A stretch of 64,000 bases of DNA. Origin: an uncultured Chitinophagaceae bacterium (GTDB lineage Bacteria; Bacteroidota; Bacteroidia; Chitinophagales; Chitinophagaceae). This document shows positions 14,577 to 24,500 of this stretch, in pieces. The stretch's first letter is position 1, and each line of letters begins with the position of its first letter. A program made the translations under genes and the position numbers. The notes beneath the pieces were generated by a model that was given only the letters and a program-made list of their open reading frames with translations, was not told where the DNA came from and did no database searches. The DNA lies in contig CALCII010000016.1 in NCBI GenBank assembly GCA_937907395.1, positions 124,001 to 188,000 on the forward strand, written 5' to 3'.

Positions 14577-16982
14577 ATGAATGATCAAAGTTTATTTTTA
14601 AGAACACCCGATGAAGACGTTGATTTTCTTCCTATTATACCTTTGAATGAGTCGGATAATGATGCCGATGATTTAATTGAAGTATCGGATAGTTTGCCTT
14701 TATTGCCCTTACGTAATACCGTTTTGTTTCCGGGAGTGGTATTGCCCATTACTGTTGGCAGGGATAAGAGTATCCAGGCTGTCAATGAGGCTTATAAAGC
14801 CGATAAGCTGGTAGGGGTTGTGGCGCAGAAAGACAGTTCTGTGGAAGACCCAACAGTGAACGACCTTGTGCGTACAGGTACCATTGCCAAAGTGGTGAAA
14901 CTGATCAAAATGCCCGATGGAGGCACTACAGTAATCATCCAGGGGAAGAAGCGTTTTCATATTGAAGCCATCACGTCGGAAGAACCTTATTTTAAAGCGG
15001 CTGTTAGATTATTGCAGGAAGAACCAACTCCTGATGATGCTGATTTTTCTGCCCTTGCCGGTTCTATCAAGGATATGGCAACGCAGATTATTCAGTTGTC
15101 GCCCAATATTCCCAGCGAGGCTTCTATCATTTTAAAGAATATTGAAAACCCGGGCTTCCTCATTCACTTCGTGAGCAGTAACCTTAGCAGTGAGATTTCG
15201 GAAAAGCAAAAACTACTTGAAACGGAGAATATCCGTTTGCGGGCAGAATTGCTGATGAACTTACTGCAGCGGGAATTGCAATATGCCGAGCTGAAGAACA
15301 AAGTAACCAGCAAAACCCGTACAGAACTGGATAAACAGCAGCGGGAATACTTCCTTCAGCAACAGTTGAAAAGCATTCGTGAGGAACTGGGGGGAGATGC
15401 CAACGAACTGGAAATCCAGGAAATGAAGAAGAAGGCTGAAACAAAGAAATGGCCCAAAGCGGCGAAGGAAATGTTTCAGAAGGGGATTGAGAAGCTGGAA
15501 CGGATGCATCCGTCAACACCGGATTATTCGGTTGTTTACAATCATTGCGATCTCTTACTGGATCTTCCCTGGGAAGAATATACAGTTGATCAATATGATC
15601 TCAAAAAGGCAAAGAAAGTACTCGATCATGATCATTACGGAATTGATAAAGTAAAAGAACGGATACTGGAATACCTGGCAGTGTTAAAGCTGAAAGGAGA
15701 TATGAAGAGCCCGATTCTTTGTTTCCTTGGTCCTCCCGGTATTGGTAAAACATCGCTGGGAAAAAGCATTGCGGCTGCCCTTGGCCGTAAGTATGTGCGC
15801 ATCAGCCTGGGTGGATTGCATGATGAAAGCGAAATCCGTGGCCATCGTAAAACCTATATTGGTGCTATGCCCGGACGGATTATCCAATCCATTCGTAAAG
15901 TGGAGTGCTCCAATCCCGTGATCATACTGGACGAAATTGATAAAGTGGGCAGTGATTTCCGGGGCGATCCGTCCAGTGCCTTGCTGGAACTGCTGGATCC
16001 GGAACAGAACCATACTTTTTATGATAATTACCTGGAGCTTGAATATGATCTGTCGAAAGTACTGTTCATTGCTACAGCAAATAATATTGCTTCTATTCAA
16101 TCGGCCCTGAGAGATCGTTTGGAAATTATCGATCTCAGTGGCTATGCAGTTGAAGAGAAAGTTGAAATTGCCAAGCGCCATTTGCTTTCCAAACAAAAAG
16201 CAGCACACGGACTGGAAAAAATCCCATTCAAAATCAGCGACACTGTTTTACGCAAAGTGGTGGAAGATTACACCCGGGAAAGTGGTGTGCGTGAACTCGA
16301 CAGGCAACTGGCATCTATCATGCGTTCACAGGCAAAAGAGTATGCATTGAAGGATAAGGTGAAAGCTACGGTGACTGCAAAAGATGTGGAGCGTATTCTT
16401 GGCAAAGCACGTTATAGTAACGACTTGTATAAAACAGTGAATATGCCAGGTGTTTCGGTAGGACTGGCATGGACGGCAGTAGGCGGAGATATTCTGTTTA
16501 TTGAAACCAGTCTGACAGATGGCAAAGGTGAGCTTCGGTTAACCGGTAACCTTGGAAATGTGATGAAGGAAAGTGCATCAACCGCCCTTAGCTACCTGCA
16601 GGCCAATGCAAAAAAGGTTGGAATTGATCCGGAAGACTTTCAGAAGAAAAACATTCACCTGCATATCCCTGAAGGTGCTGTCCCCAAAGACGGTCCCAGT
16701 GCCGGCATCACCATGCTTACTTCATTAGCCAGTGCTTTCACCGGTAGAAGAGTGAAGCCCTTCCTGGCAATGACTGGTGAGATTACTTTACGTGGACAAG
16801 TATTGCCAGTAGGAGGAATTAAAGAGAAAATCCTGGCAGCCAAGCGGGCCGGAATCAAGGATGTGATCATGTGCTGGCAAAATGAAAAAGACGTACAGGA
16901 AATCAATTCCGGCTATATTAAAGGAATGAAGTTCCATTATGTAAAAACGATGCAGCAGGTTTTAGAATTGGCATTAACCTGA
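14577..16982 (+). CDS. lon: ATP-dependent protease Lon
   Basis: Cytoplasmic AAA+ protease that degrades damaged and regulatory proteins. Seen over 801 residues: LonN substrate domain starting PLLPLRNTVLFPGVVLP; long coiled coil around 190-300 (REYFLQQQLKSIREELGG); Walker A GPPGIGKTSLGKS near 384 and Walker B VIILDEIDKVG; sensor ATANN; and the catalytic dyad Ser708 in PKDGPSAGITM with Lys749 in GGIKEKILAA, 41 residues apart as in the family. The acidic 40-residue N-terminal extension fits Bacteroidota Lon. A TTG two codons earlier is possible, but ATG 14577 is preferred. No heat-shock type promoter element is visible. Confidence 0.97.
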   Translation: MNDQSLFLRTPDEDVDFLPIIPLNESDNDADDLIEVSDSLPLLPLRNTVLFPGVVLPITVGRDKSIQAVNEAYKADKLVGVVAQKDSSVEDPTVNDLVRTGTIAKVVKLIKMPDGGTTVIIQGKKRFHIEAITSEEPYFKAAVRLLQEEPTPDDADFSALAGSIKDMATQIIQLSPNIPSEASIILKNIENPGFLIHFVSSNLSSEISEKQKLLETENIRLRAELLMNLLQRELQYAELKNKVTSKTRTELDKQQREYFLQQQLKSIREELGGDANELEIQEMKKKAETKKWPKAAKEMFQKGIEKLERMHPSTPDYSVVYNHCDLLLDLPWEEYTVDQYDLKKAKKVLDHDHYGIDKVKERILEYLAVLKLKGDMKSPILCFLGPPGIGKTSLGKSIAAALGRKYVRISLGGLHDESEIRGHRKTYIGAMPGRIIQSIRKVECSNPVIILDEIDKVGSDFRGDPSSALLELLDPEQNHTFYDNYLELEYDLSKVLFIATANNIASIQSALRDRLEIIDLSGYAVEEKVEIAKRHLLSKQKAAHGLEKIPFKISDTVLRKVVEDYTRESGVRELDRQLASIMRSQAKEYALKDKVKATVTAKDVERILGKARYSNDLYKTVNMPGVSVGLAWTAVGGDILFIETSLTDGKGELRLTGNLGNVMKESASTALSYLQANAKKVGIDPEDFQKKNIHLHIPEGAVPKDGPSAGITMLTSLASAFTGRRVKPFLAMTGEITLRGQVLPVGGIKEKILAAKRAGIKDVIMCWQNEKDVQEINSGYIKGMKFHYVKTMQQVLELALT

Positions 16983-17105
16983 TGCTTTTAAAACCACAGG
17001 TTGTATTTTATGAATTTTAGAATTTGTTCTGAACCAAAAAGTTCAGAGGATGTTATAGACCCAACGACTACAATTTCATGTTGGTTGTTTTAAGGGTTAA
17101 AGATC

Positions 17106-17134
17106 TTCCCCCATTTCCATGGGGGAATTTTTTT
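17106..17134 (+). terminator. Terminator downstream of lon
   Basis: Stem TTCCCCCAT (17106-17114) with ATGGGGGAA (17119-17127), loop TTCC, then a T run to 17134. It lies 124 bases past the lon stop and 58 bases before porQ. Confidence 0.85.
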
Positions 17135-17191
17135 GTGTGGTGGTAAGTTCCGCCCGAATGTTTAATTTACAGCCTTTTAGAAGCTGTATTC

Positions 17192-18256
17192 ATGAGGATT
17201 TTTCTGTTGATCATAATTTCTGTTGTTTCATCTTATTCGCTCAGTGCACAAACATTAGGCGGACAAAACACCTATCAGTTCCTGCGCTTCCCGGCTTCAC
17301 CGCAACTGGCAGCACAGGGAGGTTTAAATGTGGCACAGCAGAACAACGATTTATCGCTGGCTTTTCAAAACCCTGCTATGCTGGATAAGGAAATGCACAG
17401 TCATATGGCTGCCAATTTCAACAGCCTGTATAACGGCATTAAAAATTATCATTGGATGCTGGCCTACCGTCATCCAAAACTGAAGACCAATTTTGCAGCA
17501 TCTGTTTTTTTCTTTGATTATGGTTCTGTTACACAAACAGATCCTTCCGGCAATATCAATGGAACTTTACAGCCGAGAGATTTTGTATTACAACTGGGAG
17601 CCAGCAGGGAATACCTGCAACGGTGGAAATATGGAATGAATGTAAAACTGATTTCCTCCAATTACGGCATTGTACGATCCAGTGCTTTTGCTGCAGATAT
17701 TGGCGTTTTATATACAGACAGTGCCAATCTGTTACGGATCGGAGTAGTGGCGCAGAATATGGGTTCACAATTGAAAAAATATACTTCAGGTGTGCCTGAA
17801 GAGTTGCCATTTGACCTGGTGGTGGGCATTTCAAAAAAGCTGGAAAAAGCGCCGATACAATTTTCGGCTACAGCTCATCATTTGCATCAGTTTAATATTC
17901 AGTATAACGATACTACGTTTAATAACGAAAACGGAGCTCCCAACGCATCCACTTCAAAATTCAGCGTAAGTAAATTGTTTCAGCATTTTATCTTCTCCAC
18001 GCAAATTATGATTGGAGAAAGGGTGGAAGTGACGGTTGCTTATAATTACCTGCGCCGGAATGAACTCCGGATCAATAATGTGTCGAACGGATTGGTTGGT
18101 TTTTCATTAGGGGCCGGAGTGATGTTCCCCAAGCTGCAGCTTCGGTATGCCAGAAGCTATTTTCAGAATACAACAGCCTATAATCAATTAGGTATTAATC
18201 TGCCGTTAAACAAACATTTCGGATTGGGTAAATGGGGTGAAAAGATTGGTTGGTGA
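17192..18256 (+). CDS. porQ: Type IX secretion system protein PorQ
   Basis: Outer-membrane beta-barrel protein of the PorV/FadL-like group that works at the surface end of the type IX secretion system, where PorQ anchors PorZ in the attachment complex that links cargo to A-LPS. Seen over 354 residues: signal peptide (MRIFLLIIISVVSSYSLSAQ); the signature LGGQNTYQFLRFPASPQLAAQGG right after it; an FQNPAMLD segment; alternating amphipathic strands; and the C-terminal LGLNLPLN-like closing strand. Conserved N-terminal motif and length support PorQ rather than PorV. It lies within 4 kb of a type IX cargo gene but is not in the same transcript. Convergent with the CPBP gene. Confidence 0.88.
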   Translation: MRIFLLIIISVVSSYSLSAQTLGGQNTYQFLRFPASPQLAAQGGLNVAQQNNDLSLAFQNPAMLDKEMHSHMAANFNSLYNGIKNYHWMLAYRHPKLKTNFAASVFFFDYGSVTQTDPSGNINGTLQPRDFVLQLGASREYLQRWKYGMNVKLISSNYGIVRSSAFAADIGVLYTDSANLLRIGVVAQNMGSQLKKYTSGVPEELPFDLVVGISKKLEKAPIQFSATAHHLHQFNIQYNDTTFNNENGAPNASTSKFSVSKLFQHFIFSTQIMIGERVEVTVAYNYLRRNELRINNVSNGLVGFSLGAGVMFPKLQLRYARSYFQNTTAYNQLGINLPLNKHFGLGKWGEKIGW

Positions 18257-18264
18257 TGGGGTGT

Positions 18265-18936
18265 TCAACGCTGTGCTTTTTGCTTGATTTTTGCACCAAA
18301 GAACAAATCTACCAGGATGTTATAAAAGAAGTGGATGATCATTACCAGTAACAATCCGTTTCCAAGATAAGCGATCACATGAAATCCGATAGCGAAGGGA
18401 ATGATTTGAAGAATGGCTTTTTCTCCTTGTGTTCCATGTCCAAATGCAAATACAACGGCACTGATAGCGGCCGCCAGTAACCAGATGTTTCCCGTTTGCT
18501 CCATCATCATTCCAAATAACACTCCACGGTAAACATATTCTTCACAGAAAGCTGCAACGATACAGGCAATAATCCACCAGATGCGGTCTGATGTGGTTTC
18601 CGGTAATAAATGATGCAATGTGCCTTCGTCTTTGTCTCCGCCAAATTTATCAGACAGGTAAGATACCAGTAAAGCAATACCAATGAATGCGATGCCCGAT
18701 ACCACATTTAAAACGGTGAATGTACTATGCAATGATACCTTGATATGTTCACTACGTGCGGCAAAGAAGGCCAGCAATGCCAATACCGATTGCAGGGCAA
18801 TGGACTGAAGATAAATAGGCGTTTTAGCAAATTGTAAACCTTCATTTTCTGACTCGAGTTGTTTAATATTTTTGTAACTCAGTGCAGAGAGCAGGGGAAG
18901 CCCGGCAACGATGATCAGGATAAAAAGAATGCTCAT
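18265..18936 (-). CDS. CPBP (Abi/CaaX-like) intramembrane metalloprotease
   Basis: Inner-membrane glutamic-type metalloprotease of the CPBP family; 223 residues with about six hydrophobic segments. Seen: motif 1 EEYVYRG near residue 132 (E-E-x-x-x-R), motif 2 FAFGHG, and motif 3 HFFYNILVD (H-x-x-x-N), the three blocks that carry the metal-binding Glu and His residues. Substrates are unknown; relatives process prenylated or bacteriocin-related peptides, and many bacterial members are unassigned. ATG 18936 overlaps the coaE stop by four bases (ATGA), so translation is coupled and this is the last gene of the nusB-DUF1573-yajC-coaE run. It ends nine bases from the porQ stop. Confidence 0.85.
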   Translation of the reverse strand: MSILFILIIVAGLPLLSALSYKNIKQLESENEGLQFAKTPIYLQSIALQSVLALLAFFAARSEHIKVSLHSTFTVLNVVSGIAFIGIALLVSYLSDKFGGDKDEGTLHHLLPETTSDRIWWIIACIVAAFCEEYVYRGVLFGMMMEQTGNIWLLAAAISAVVFAFGHGTQGEKAILQIIPFAIGFHVIAYLGNGLLLVMIIHFFYNILVDLFFGAKIKQKAQR

Positions 18937-19535
18937 GATGGTTGTGCCAATGTTGCCTTGTTCAACAGTTGTTCGTGTAGTTGAAGTATTTGTGGTAAGA
19001 TCAGCTGTTGGTCATTGTTGACAATAACGTAGTCGCACAAACGAGTTTTGATCGTCTCATCCACCTGGTTGTTCATTCTTTTTTTTACTTCGGCTGCGGT
19101 AACACCATCTCTGTCCATCACACGTTTGATCCGCAGGGTTTCCGGTGCCGTTATGCCAATAACAGCATCCAGCCCTTCGGCGGCACCGCTTTCAAAAAGG
19201 AGTGCAGCTTCCTTTAAAGCATACGGTGCTTTTTGCGATTGAAACCATCGCTCTGCATCTGCAATTGTAACCGGGTGAACAATGCTGTTGAGTAATTCCA
19301 GTTTTTCTTTGTTGCTGAACACAATGGAAGCAAGGTATTGCCGGTTGAGTAAACCATTGGAATAGGTTCCGGTCCCGAAATAATGAATGAGTTGTTGTTT
19401 CAGCTGCTCATCTTCATTCATCAGTTTTTTTGCTGCAGCATCGGCCGAATAAACAGGAATCCCCAGCAGTTCAAATACATGAGCCACCGTGCTTTTACCG
19501 CTACCAATTCCTCCTGTAAGTCCGATTTTCAACAT
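18933..19535 (-). CDS. coaE: Dephospho-CoA kinase
   Basis: Catalyses the last step of coenzyme A synthesis, ATP-dependent phosphorylation of the 3'-hydroxyl of dephospho-CoA. Seen over 200 residues: P-loop GLTGGIGSGKST at 5-16; DAAAKKLM (CoA-site Asp near 33); the HP-containing SIVHPVTIADAE segment; LLFESGAAEGLD; and the lid region RDGVTAAEVKKRMNNQ. Length is normal. ATG 19535 follows a 96-base gap from yajC that contains a long imperfect hairpin; the downstream CPBP gene overlaps it by four bases. Confidence 0.95.
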   Translation of the reverse strand: MLKIGLTGGIGSGKSTVAHVFELLGIPVYSADAAAKKLMNEDEQLKQQLIHYFGTGTYSNGLLNRQYLASIVFSNKEKLELLNSIVHPVTIADAERWFQSQKAPYALKEAALLFESGAAEGLDAVIGITAPETLRIKRVMDRDGVTAAEVKKRMNNQVDETIKTRLCDYVIVNNDQQLILPQILQLHEQLLNKATLAQPS

Positions 19536-19560
19536 ACCTCAAGTTAGTTAATTACAGAAC

Positions 19561-19614
19561 AAACCGGTAGTCTTATGCCATCTTCATGAAAAGACAAGCA
19601 AAGGCTACCGGTTT
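19561..19614 (-). repeat. Long imperfect inverted repeat between yajC and coaE
   Basis: AAACCGGTAG (19561-19570) pairs perfectly with CTACCGGTTT (19605-19614). An inner GTCTT/AAGAC pair can extend the stem on the reverse strand across a bulge. No T run follows, so a terminator is unlikely; a processing site, partial terminator or regulatory leader of coaE are all possible. Confidence 0.4.
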
Positions 19615-19631
19615 GCAAAAAGAAAGAACAA

Positions 19632-19964
19632 TTATTTTTTATCGCCACCCACTTTGTTCAGTTGGGTAGTCCAGTCCATGCTGATAGAACTTTTTTCGAT
19701 TTTGATATAACTGCCGGGATTGATTTCCAGTGAAAGCGTATTATCATCATTCACTTTGTTTACAATACCGTGAATACCTGCAATGGTAACCACTTTATCG
19801 CCTTTCTGAAGGTTGTCGATAAATTCTTTCTGTTGCTTGGCTTTTTTAGCTTGCGGACGGATCATAAAGAGCCAGAACACAAGAATCATCAAACCAAGGA
19901 ATAACAACTGGATAGTGCCACCACCACTTTGCGGGTTACCGGCGAATAAAAGAAATAGATTCAT
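19632..19964 (-). CDS. yajC: Preprotein translocase subunit YajC
   Basis: Small accessory membrane subunit of the SecDF-YajC part of the Sec translocon. Seen over 110 residues: one transmembrane segment (about 18-36, QLLFLGLMILVFWLFMIRP), directly followed by the family motif RPQAKKAKQQKEFIDNLQKGDKVVT, broken here only in my shortened quoting, and a beta-rich cytoplasmic tail with VVTIAGIHGIV. The N-terminal Gly-rich NPQSGGG stretch precedes the helix. It starts nine bases after the DUF1573 stop, so the two form one transcript; secDF is not in the window. Confidence 0.93.
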   Translation of the reverse strand: MNLFLLFAGNPQSGGGTIQLLFLGLMILVFWLFMIRPQAKKAKQQKEFIDNLQKGDKVVTIAGIHGIVNKVNDDNTLSLEINPGSYIKIEKSSISMDWTTQLNKVGGDKK

Positions 19965-19973
19965 TTTGTATGC

Positions 19974-20429
19974 TTATTTTTTGGGTAAAACTTCTCCGTT
20001 AAATTTCAGGGTATACAGCTGTTCCTTTGTATTGCAGGTAACAGTAATGTATTTGTTTGCCACACCAACACGTCCTTCGCTGTTGAATTCTGCTTTAATA
20101 ATACCTTCTTCACCGGGTGCAATGGGTTCTTCGGGCTTGGAAGGCACTGTACATCCACAGCTTGCAGTAGCCGACGTAATAATCAATGGTTGGTTGCCGG
20201 TGTTTTTGAAATGAAAACTGATCTGTACTTTTTCGCCATCTTCCACTTTCCCAAAATCCTGTACAGAATCTGTCCACAATACGGTTGTCCATTTGGTGGA
20301 ATCAGTTAAGATCTTGCTGTTTTGTTCAGCCAGGGCTTCATCACCAATGGGTGATTTTGGGTTTTTGGGGTTGCTGTTACAGGCAAACAGAGTGCCGGCA
20401 ATCAGACTGATAATAAAAAACTGTTTCAT
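19974..20429 (-). CDS. DUF1573 lipoprotein
   Basis: Predicted lipoprotein of 151 residues. Seen: a lipobox signal (MKQFFIISLIAGTLFAC) with the cysteine at residue 17, a short polar linker, then an Ig-like DUF1573 domain recognisable by DFGKVEDGEKVQISFHF, FKNTGNQPLII and TSATASCGCTVP, the last carrying the conserved C-G-C. Function of the family is unknown. It stands between nusB and yajC, an arrangement I know from other Bacteroidota, nine bases before yajC. A reverse-strand -7 box (TACATTTG) lies 21 bases before its ATG, so it can be transcribed apart from nusB. Confidence 0.85.
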   Translation of the reverse strand: MKQFFIISLIAGTLFACNSNPKNPKSPIGDEALAEQNSKILTDSTKWTTVLWTDSVQDFGKVEDGEKVQISFHFKNTGNQPLIITSATASCGCTVPSKPEEPIAPGEEGIIKAEFNSEGRVGVANKYITVTCNTKEQLYTLKFNGEVLPKK

Positions 20430-20449
20430 AACACTTTGTATTTCGGATG

Positions 20450-20457
20450 CAAATGTA
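20450..20457 (-). promoter_or_regulatory. -7 promoter box of DUF1573-yajC
   Basis: Reverse strand TACATTTG, a full TAnnTTTG match, in the 41-base gap between nusB and the DUF1573 gene. Confidence 0.5.
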
Positions 20458-20470
20458 ATTGAATCGGAGT

Positions 20471-21397
20471 TTATGATTTCTTAAAGCTTATTTTATGTAG
20501 TTTGTTTTCGTTGGCCAGGTCCTTGTGAATACTATCAAGAATACCATTTACAAAATGCCCGCTCTGTGGCGTACTGTATTCTTTGGCCAGGTCAATATAT
20601 TCGTTGATGGTCACTTTGGGTGGAATGGTTTCAAAAAACAAAAACTCACAAATCCCCATCTTCATCAGAATCATATCCAGTGCAGCCGTACGTTCGGGGT
20701 CCCAGTTCTGCAATTTTCCTTTGATATGTGTATTGCACAGCTCATCTTTTTCAATCACAGTGATCAGCAGGTCTTTTGCGTATTTTCTCTTCTCAGGACT
20801 TACAAAATTCTGAAAATTGTAGGTATGGGGTTTTTGCAGAAAATTCAACATCAAGAGATTCATCATTTCACTGTCGTCGTCCCAATGAATGAATAACTCT
20901 TCAACAAATGAAATAAAATCTTCATTGGGCAGCATGAGATCGGTGAAGATGAATTCGAGTATTTCTTTTTCTTCTTTTTTATCTCTTGAAGGAGTACTGA
21001 TGTAGGTTTTGTATGGTTCAGATGCCACCAGTTCGAAATACAGTTTGCGTATCCATTCCTCATCTGTAAATAAGTGTGGTTTGGTTTCTGCAACAGCTGT
21101 TTTGTAAGATTCCAGTTCAAGGATCCGCCACAAAAGTTCGTTCCCGGAAATCTTGATATTTACATTCAGGTCACTGGCTGTTGGTAAATGCTTGGATGCT
21201 TTTTGGCGGGCATCAATTTCGGCAAACCGGGCTACTTCAGTGATGGTGTGAATCAGGAATACAAAAAGCTGTCTGCTCTGGTCGAGATGATTCTCAAGTA
21301 CTTTGAGGGCTTGTTCTTTTGTGATGGTGCCGTCTGCGGCTGTACAGGTGTACAGGGTTTGCATCACTTTTACCCGGATATTTCTTCTGCTGATCAT
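20471..21397 (-). CDS. nusB: Transcription antitermination factor NusB
   Basis: RNA-binding antitermination factor for rRNA transcription, partner of NusE (S10). Seen: N-terminus ISRRNIRVKVMQTLYTC, the usual R-x-x-R-x-x-x-x-Q-x-L-Y NusB start, and a C-terminal all-helical NusB core with AALDMILMKMGICEFLFF, VTINEYIDLAKEYSTPQSG and FVNGILDSIHKDL. At 308 residues it is about twice the enterobacterial length because of an inserted central helical region, which is usual in Bacteroidota. A full -7 box stands upstream. First gene of the nusB-DUF1573-yajC-coaE-CPBP run, divergent from the type IX cargo gene. Confidence 0.92.
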   Translation of the reverse strand: MISRRNIRVKVMQTLYTCTAADGTITKEQALKVLENHLDQSRQLFVFLIHTITEVARFAEIDARQKASKHLPTASDLNVNIKISGNELLWRILELESYKTAVAETKPHLFTDEEWIRKLYFELVASEPYKTYISTPSRDKKEEKEILEFIFTDLMLPNEDFISFVEELFIHWDDDSEMMNLLMLNFLQKPHTYNFQNFVSPEKRKYAKDLLITVIEKDELCNTHIKGKLQNWDPERTAALDMILMKMGICEFLFFETIPPKVTINEYIDLAKEYSTPQSGHFVNGILDSIHKDLANENKLHKISFKKS

Positions 21398-21421
21398 TTT
21401 CTAAAGAACTTTTAAGGCGGG

Positions 21422-21429
21422 CAAAGATA
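21422..21429 (-). promoter_or_regulatory. -7 promoter box of nusB
   Basis: Reverse strand TATCTTTG, a full consensus match, 24 bases before the nusB ATG at 21397. It overlaps a plus-strand ATG at 21429 that could extend the cargo gene, weakening that start. Confidence 0.6.
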
Positions 21430-21506
21430 TGAATAAGTTTTCCTTAATTTTATTTCTTTCAGTTATATCCGGTTTGCCGGATTTATTATTACTAGAATCA
21501 ATACGC

Positions 21507-24500
21507 ATGAAAAAAATTTTTACCACTTTAATGCTGGCGTCTTTGCCTTTGTTTTTAATGTATTTGTCAGGCGGTAATGCCAATCAATTCCGTGGTGTTT
21601 CGTTATCTGAACAAGAAGAAGCGCAGGAAAATGAGGAAAAAGAGGATGGGATTCGTGAAACCATGGAAATGGAGTTTAACATGACAAAGGATATCAGGTT
21701 GGGTTATGTGCCTCGTGAAAGATTGATCGTTGCACGTGAGCGACTTGCACAGCAGCGCAGATCCGGGCTTGCGAGAATAGCAGCAACTACATGGGCAGAA
21801 AGAGGCCCTAATTCAGATGTGGTAGGTCCCAGCAATGGCAACCAGAGAGGGCCGCTTAATAATGCGGTAACAAGTGGCAGGATACGTGCAATATGGGTGG
21901 ATTTAAACGATCCTACAAACAGAACAGTTTGGGTAGCAAGCGTTAGTGGTGGTTTATGGAAAACAACGAATATAGCAGCCTCACCTGCGAACTGGCAATT
22001 GGTAAATGATTTTTTAGGAAACCTTGCTGTTAGTTCTATTTGTCAAAGTCCTGCCAATAAAAATATCATGTACTTTGGAACCGGTGAAAAATCCTATAAT
22101 ATAGATGCCGTAAGAGGTGGGGGCATATGGAAAAGTACAGATGGAGGAAATACCTGGAATTTATTGCCCAATACTACCGGATTCTGGAATGTTTCAAAAG
22201 TGCTATGCGATGCATCTGGTAATGTTTATGTTGGTACAATTGGCAGTGGCGCAGGTTTACAACGGTCAACAGATGGCGGAAACACGTGGACCAATATAAC
22301 TCCTTCAACTCTGGATGTTGGAACCCGTATTGCTGATATGGAAATCAGTAACACTGGCAGGCTTCATGTAGTGAAGGGATATTACAACAGTACAACAGCC
22401 CAGTCGGGATCCTTTTACACAGATAACCCTGCAACAGTAACTTCTTCTGGCTGGCAGTCGCCGGGTTTACCCATTCCCGATCTGCGATTTAACTGTGAAC
22501 TGGCAGTGGCAGGAAATACATTGTATGCCCTTCCTTCGAATTCATCCTTTCAAACACCAACATTATATAAATCTACAGACGGTGGGTTTACATGGGCTGC
22601 TACTACAACCACGCCCACTGTTAGTGGTACAACTTATACCAATTTAAGCAGCGGCCAGGGCTGGTATTGTATAGCGTTGGGAGTTGACCCGTCTAATCCG
22701 GATAACGTAATAGTAGGAGGGCTGAATGGATACAGAAGCAGTGATGGAGGTACCAGCTGGACACAGATAGGCCAGTGGGTGGGTTCGGGTCCTTATATAC
22801 ATGCCGACCATCATACGATTGCCTGGAACGGAACACAGGTTTTATATTCATCTGATGGTGGATTGGATTATTCTTCAGATAATGGAATAACTTATACAGA
22901 CAGGAATACTGGCCTGAGAGCAAAACAATTTTATTCATGCGCCATACATCCTACACTAACAAATTATTTTCTGGCGGGAGCCCAGGATAACGGTACACAT
23001 CAACTGAACAGTGCCGGCCTGGGAAACAGTGTTGAAATCTTAGGTGGTGATGGAGGAGTTGCTCATATAGATGAGAATGAACCACAGTATCAGTTCGGAG
23101 CCACAACTTATAGCAATTTCAGGAGAAGTGTGGATGGCGGGTCTTCATGGTCATCTGTCAATTATTCCAGTAGTTCCGGGATGTTTATAAATCCCAGTGA
23201 TTACGATGATGTCAATAATAAGTTTTATGCCAGTGCTACTGGCGGAAATTATCTGCTCTGGTCGAATCCTCAAAACGGTAGCACGTTTAACCTTGTTTCT
23301 TTTTCCACCTATTCAAGTGGTTCTGTTTCTTGTATAAAAGTTTCACCATTTAAATCCGACAGGGTGTTTATGGGAACAAACAATGGAACCTTGTTGAAGG
23401 TTGACAATGCAAGTTCCGCTTCACCATCAATTACAAATATTTCTCCATCTTCAATCATATCTGGAGTAAATGTGAGTTCTGTAAATACAGGAACAAATGA
23501 TAATAATCTGATATTGTCTGTATCAAACTTTGGGCAACCTCATGTTTTGATTTCACAGAATGGCGGAACTGATTGGACAAATTGTACCGGAACACTTCCG
23601 GATATACCTGTACGATGGGCGATGTTTCATCCCGAAGACAACAGCAAAGCAATTATTGCAACTGAGTTGGGCATTTTTGAAACAGATAACCTCAATGGAG
23701 CCTCTACTGTATGGGTTCAAAACACCAGTTTCCCATTTGTAAAAACAAACATGTTGCAATACAGGCCATCAGACCGTACGATCATTGCGGCTACACATGG
23801 CCGTGGTTTATGGACTGCCAAGATACCTGGTTCTTCACCTTTTGTCCGGTTTTCTGGTTCATATAGTTATGGACAACCGGTTTCTGAAGGTGCTGCTACC
23901 GGAACTGATGGCTGTCGCACTTATAAGGATATTACAGTAAATATGGTGATTGACGCTCCTCCCAGCGGGGATGCTGTTGTTACTTTATCAGTCGCTGCAG
24001 CTTCAGCTACAGAAGGGGTGGATTTTGATTTTACTACAAATGGAAACTTTGCTTCTCCATCAAAGACCTTCACCTTTACATCTGGTTCAACAACTGGTAA
24101 AACAATTACAGTGAGGGTGTATGATGATGCAGCGATTGAACCTGCCGAATCATTTACACTGGCGTATAATGTATCCGGAGCTACCAATGCGCAGGCATCA
24201 CCTCAAAGCCAATCGTATACAATTCAGATAAATGACAATGATGTGGCGCCTGCATCAGGAGGATCTACAGTTACAGGTACAATTGGCGACGGAAGCAGTA
24301 CCTATGTTCAGCCATTCAGGGGTACATATGTAAGGGCTAAGAGTCAATATTTGTATACAGCAGCAGAATTGGCTGCCGCAGGCTTAACAGCAGGTGATAT
24401 TACTTCATTGGCATTCCGGGTAACAACAAAGGCCAGCACCACACCCTATTATGGATTAAGTATTTCGCTCAGGAATACAAGCACGTCAGTTTTGTCAGGA

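Noticed and set aside
21429..21506. Upstream start for the type IX cargo (MNKFSL)
   Set aside because: Its ATG lies inside the reverse-strand nusB -7 box and a second, clean signal peptide begins at 21507.
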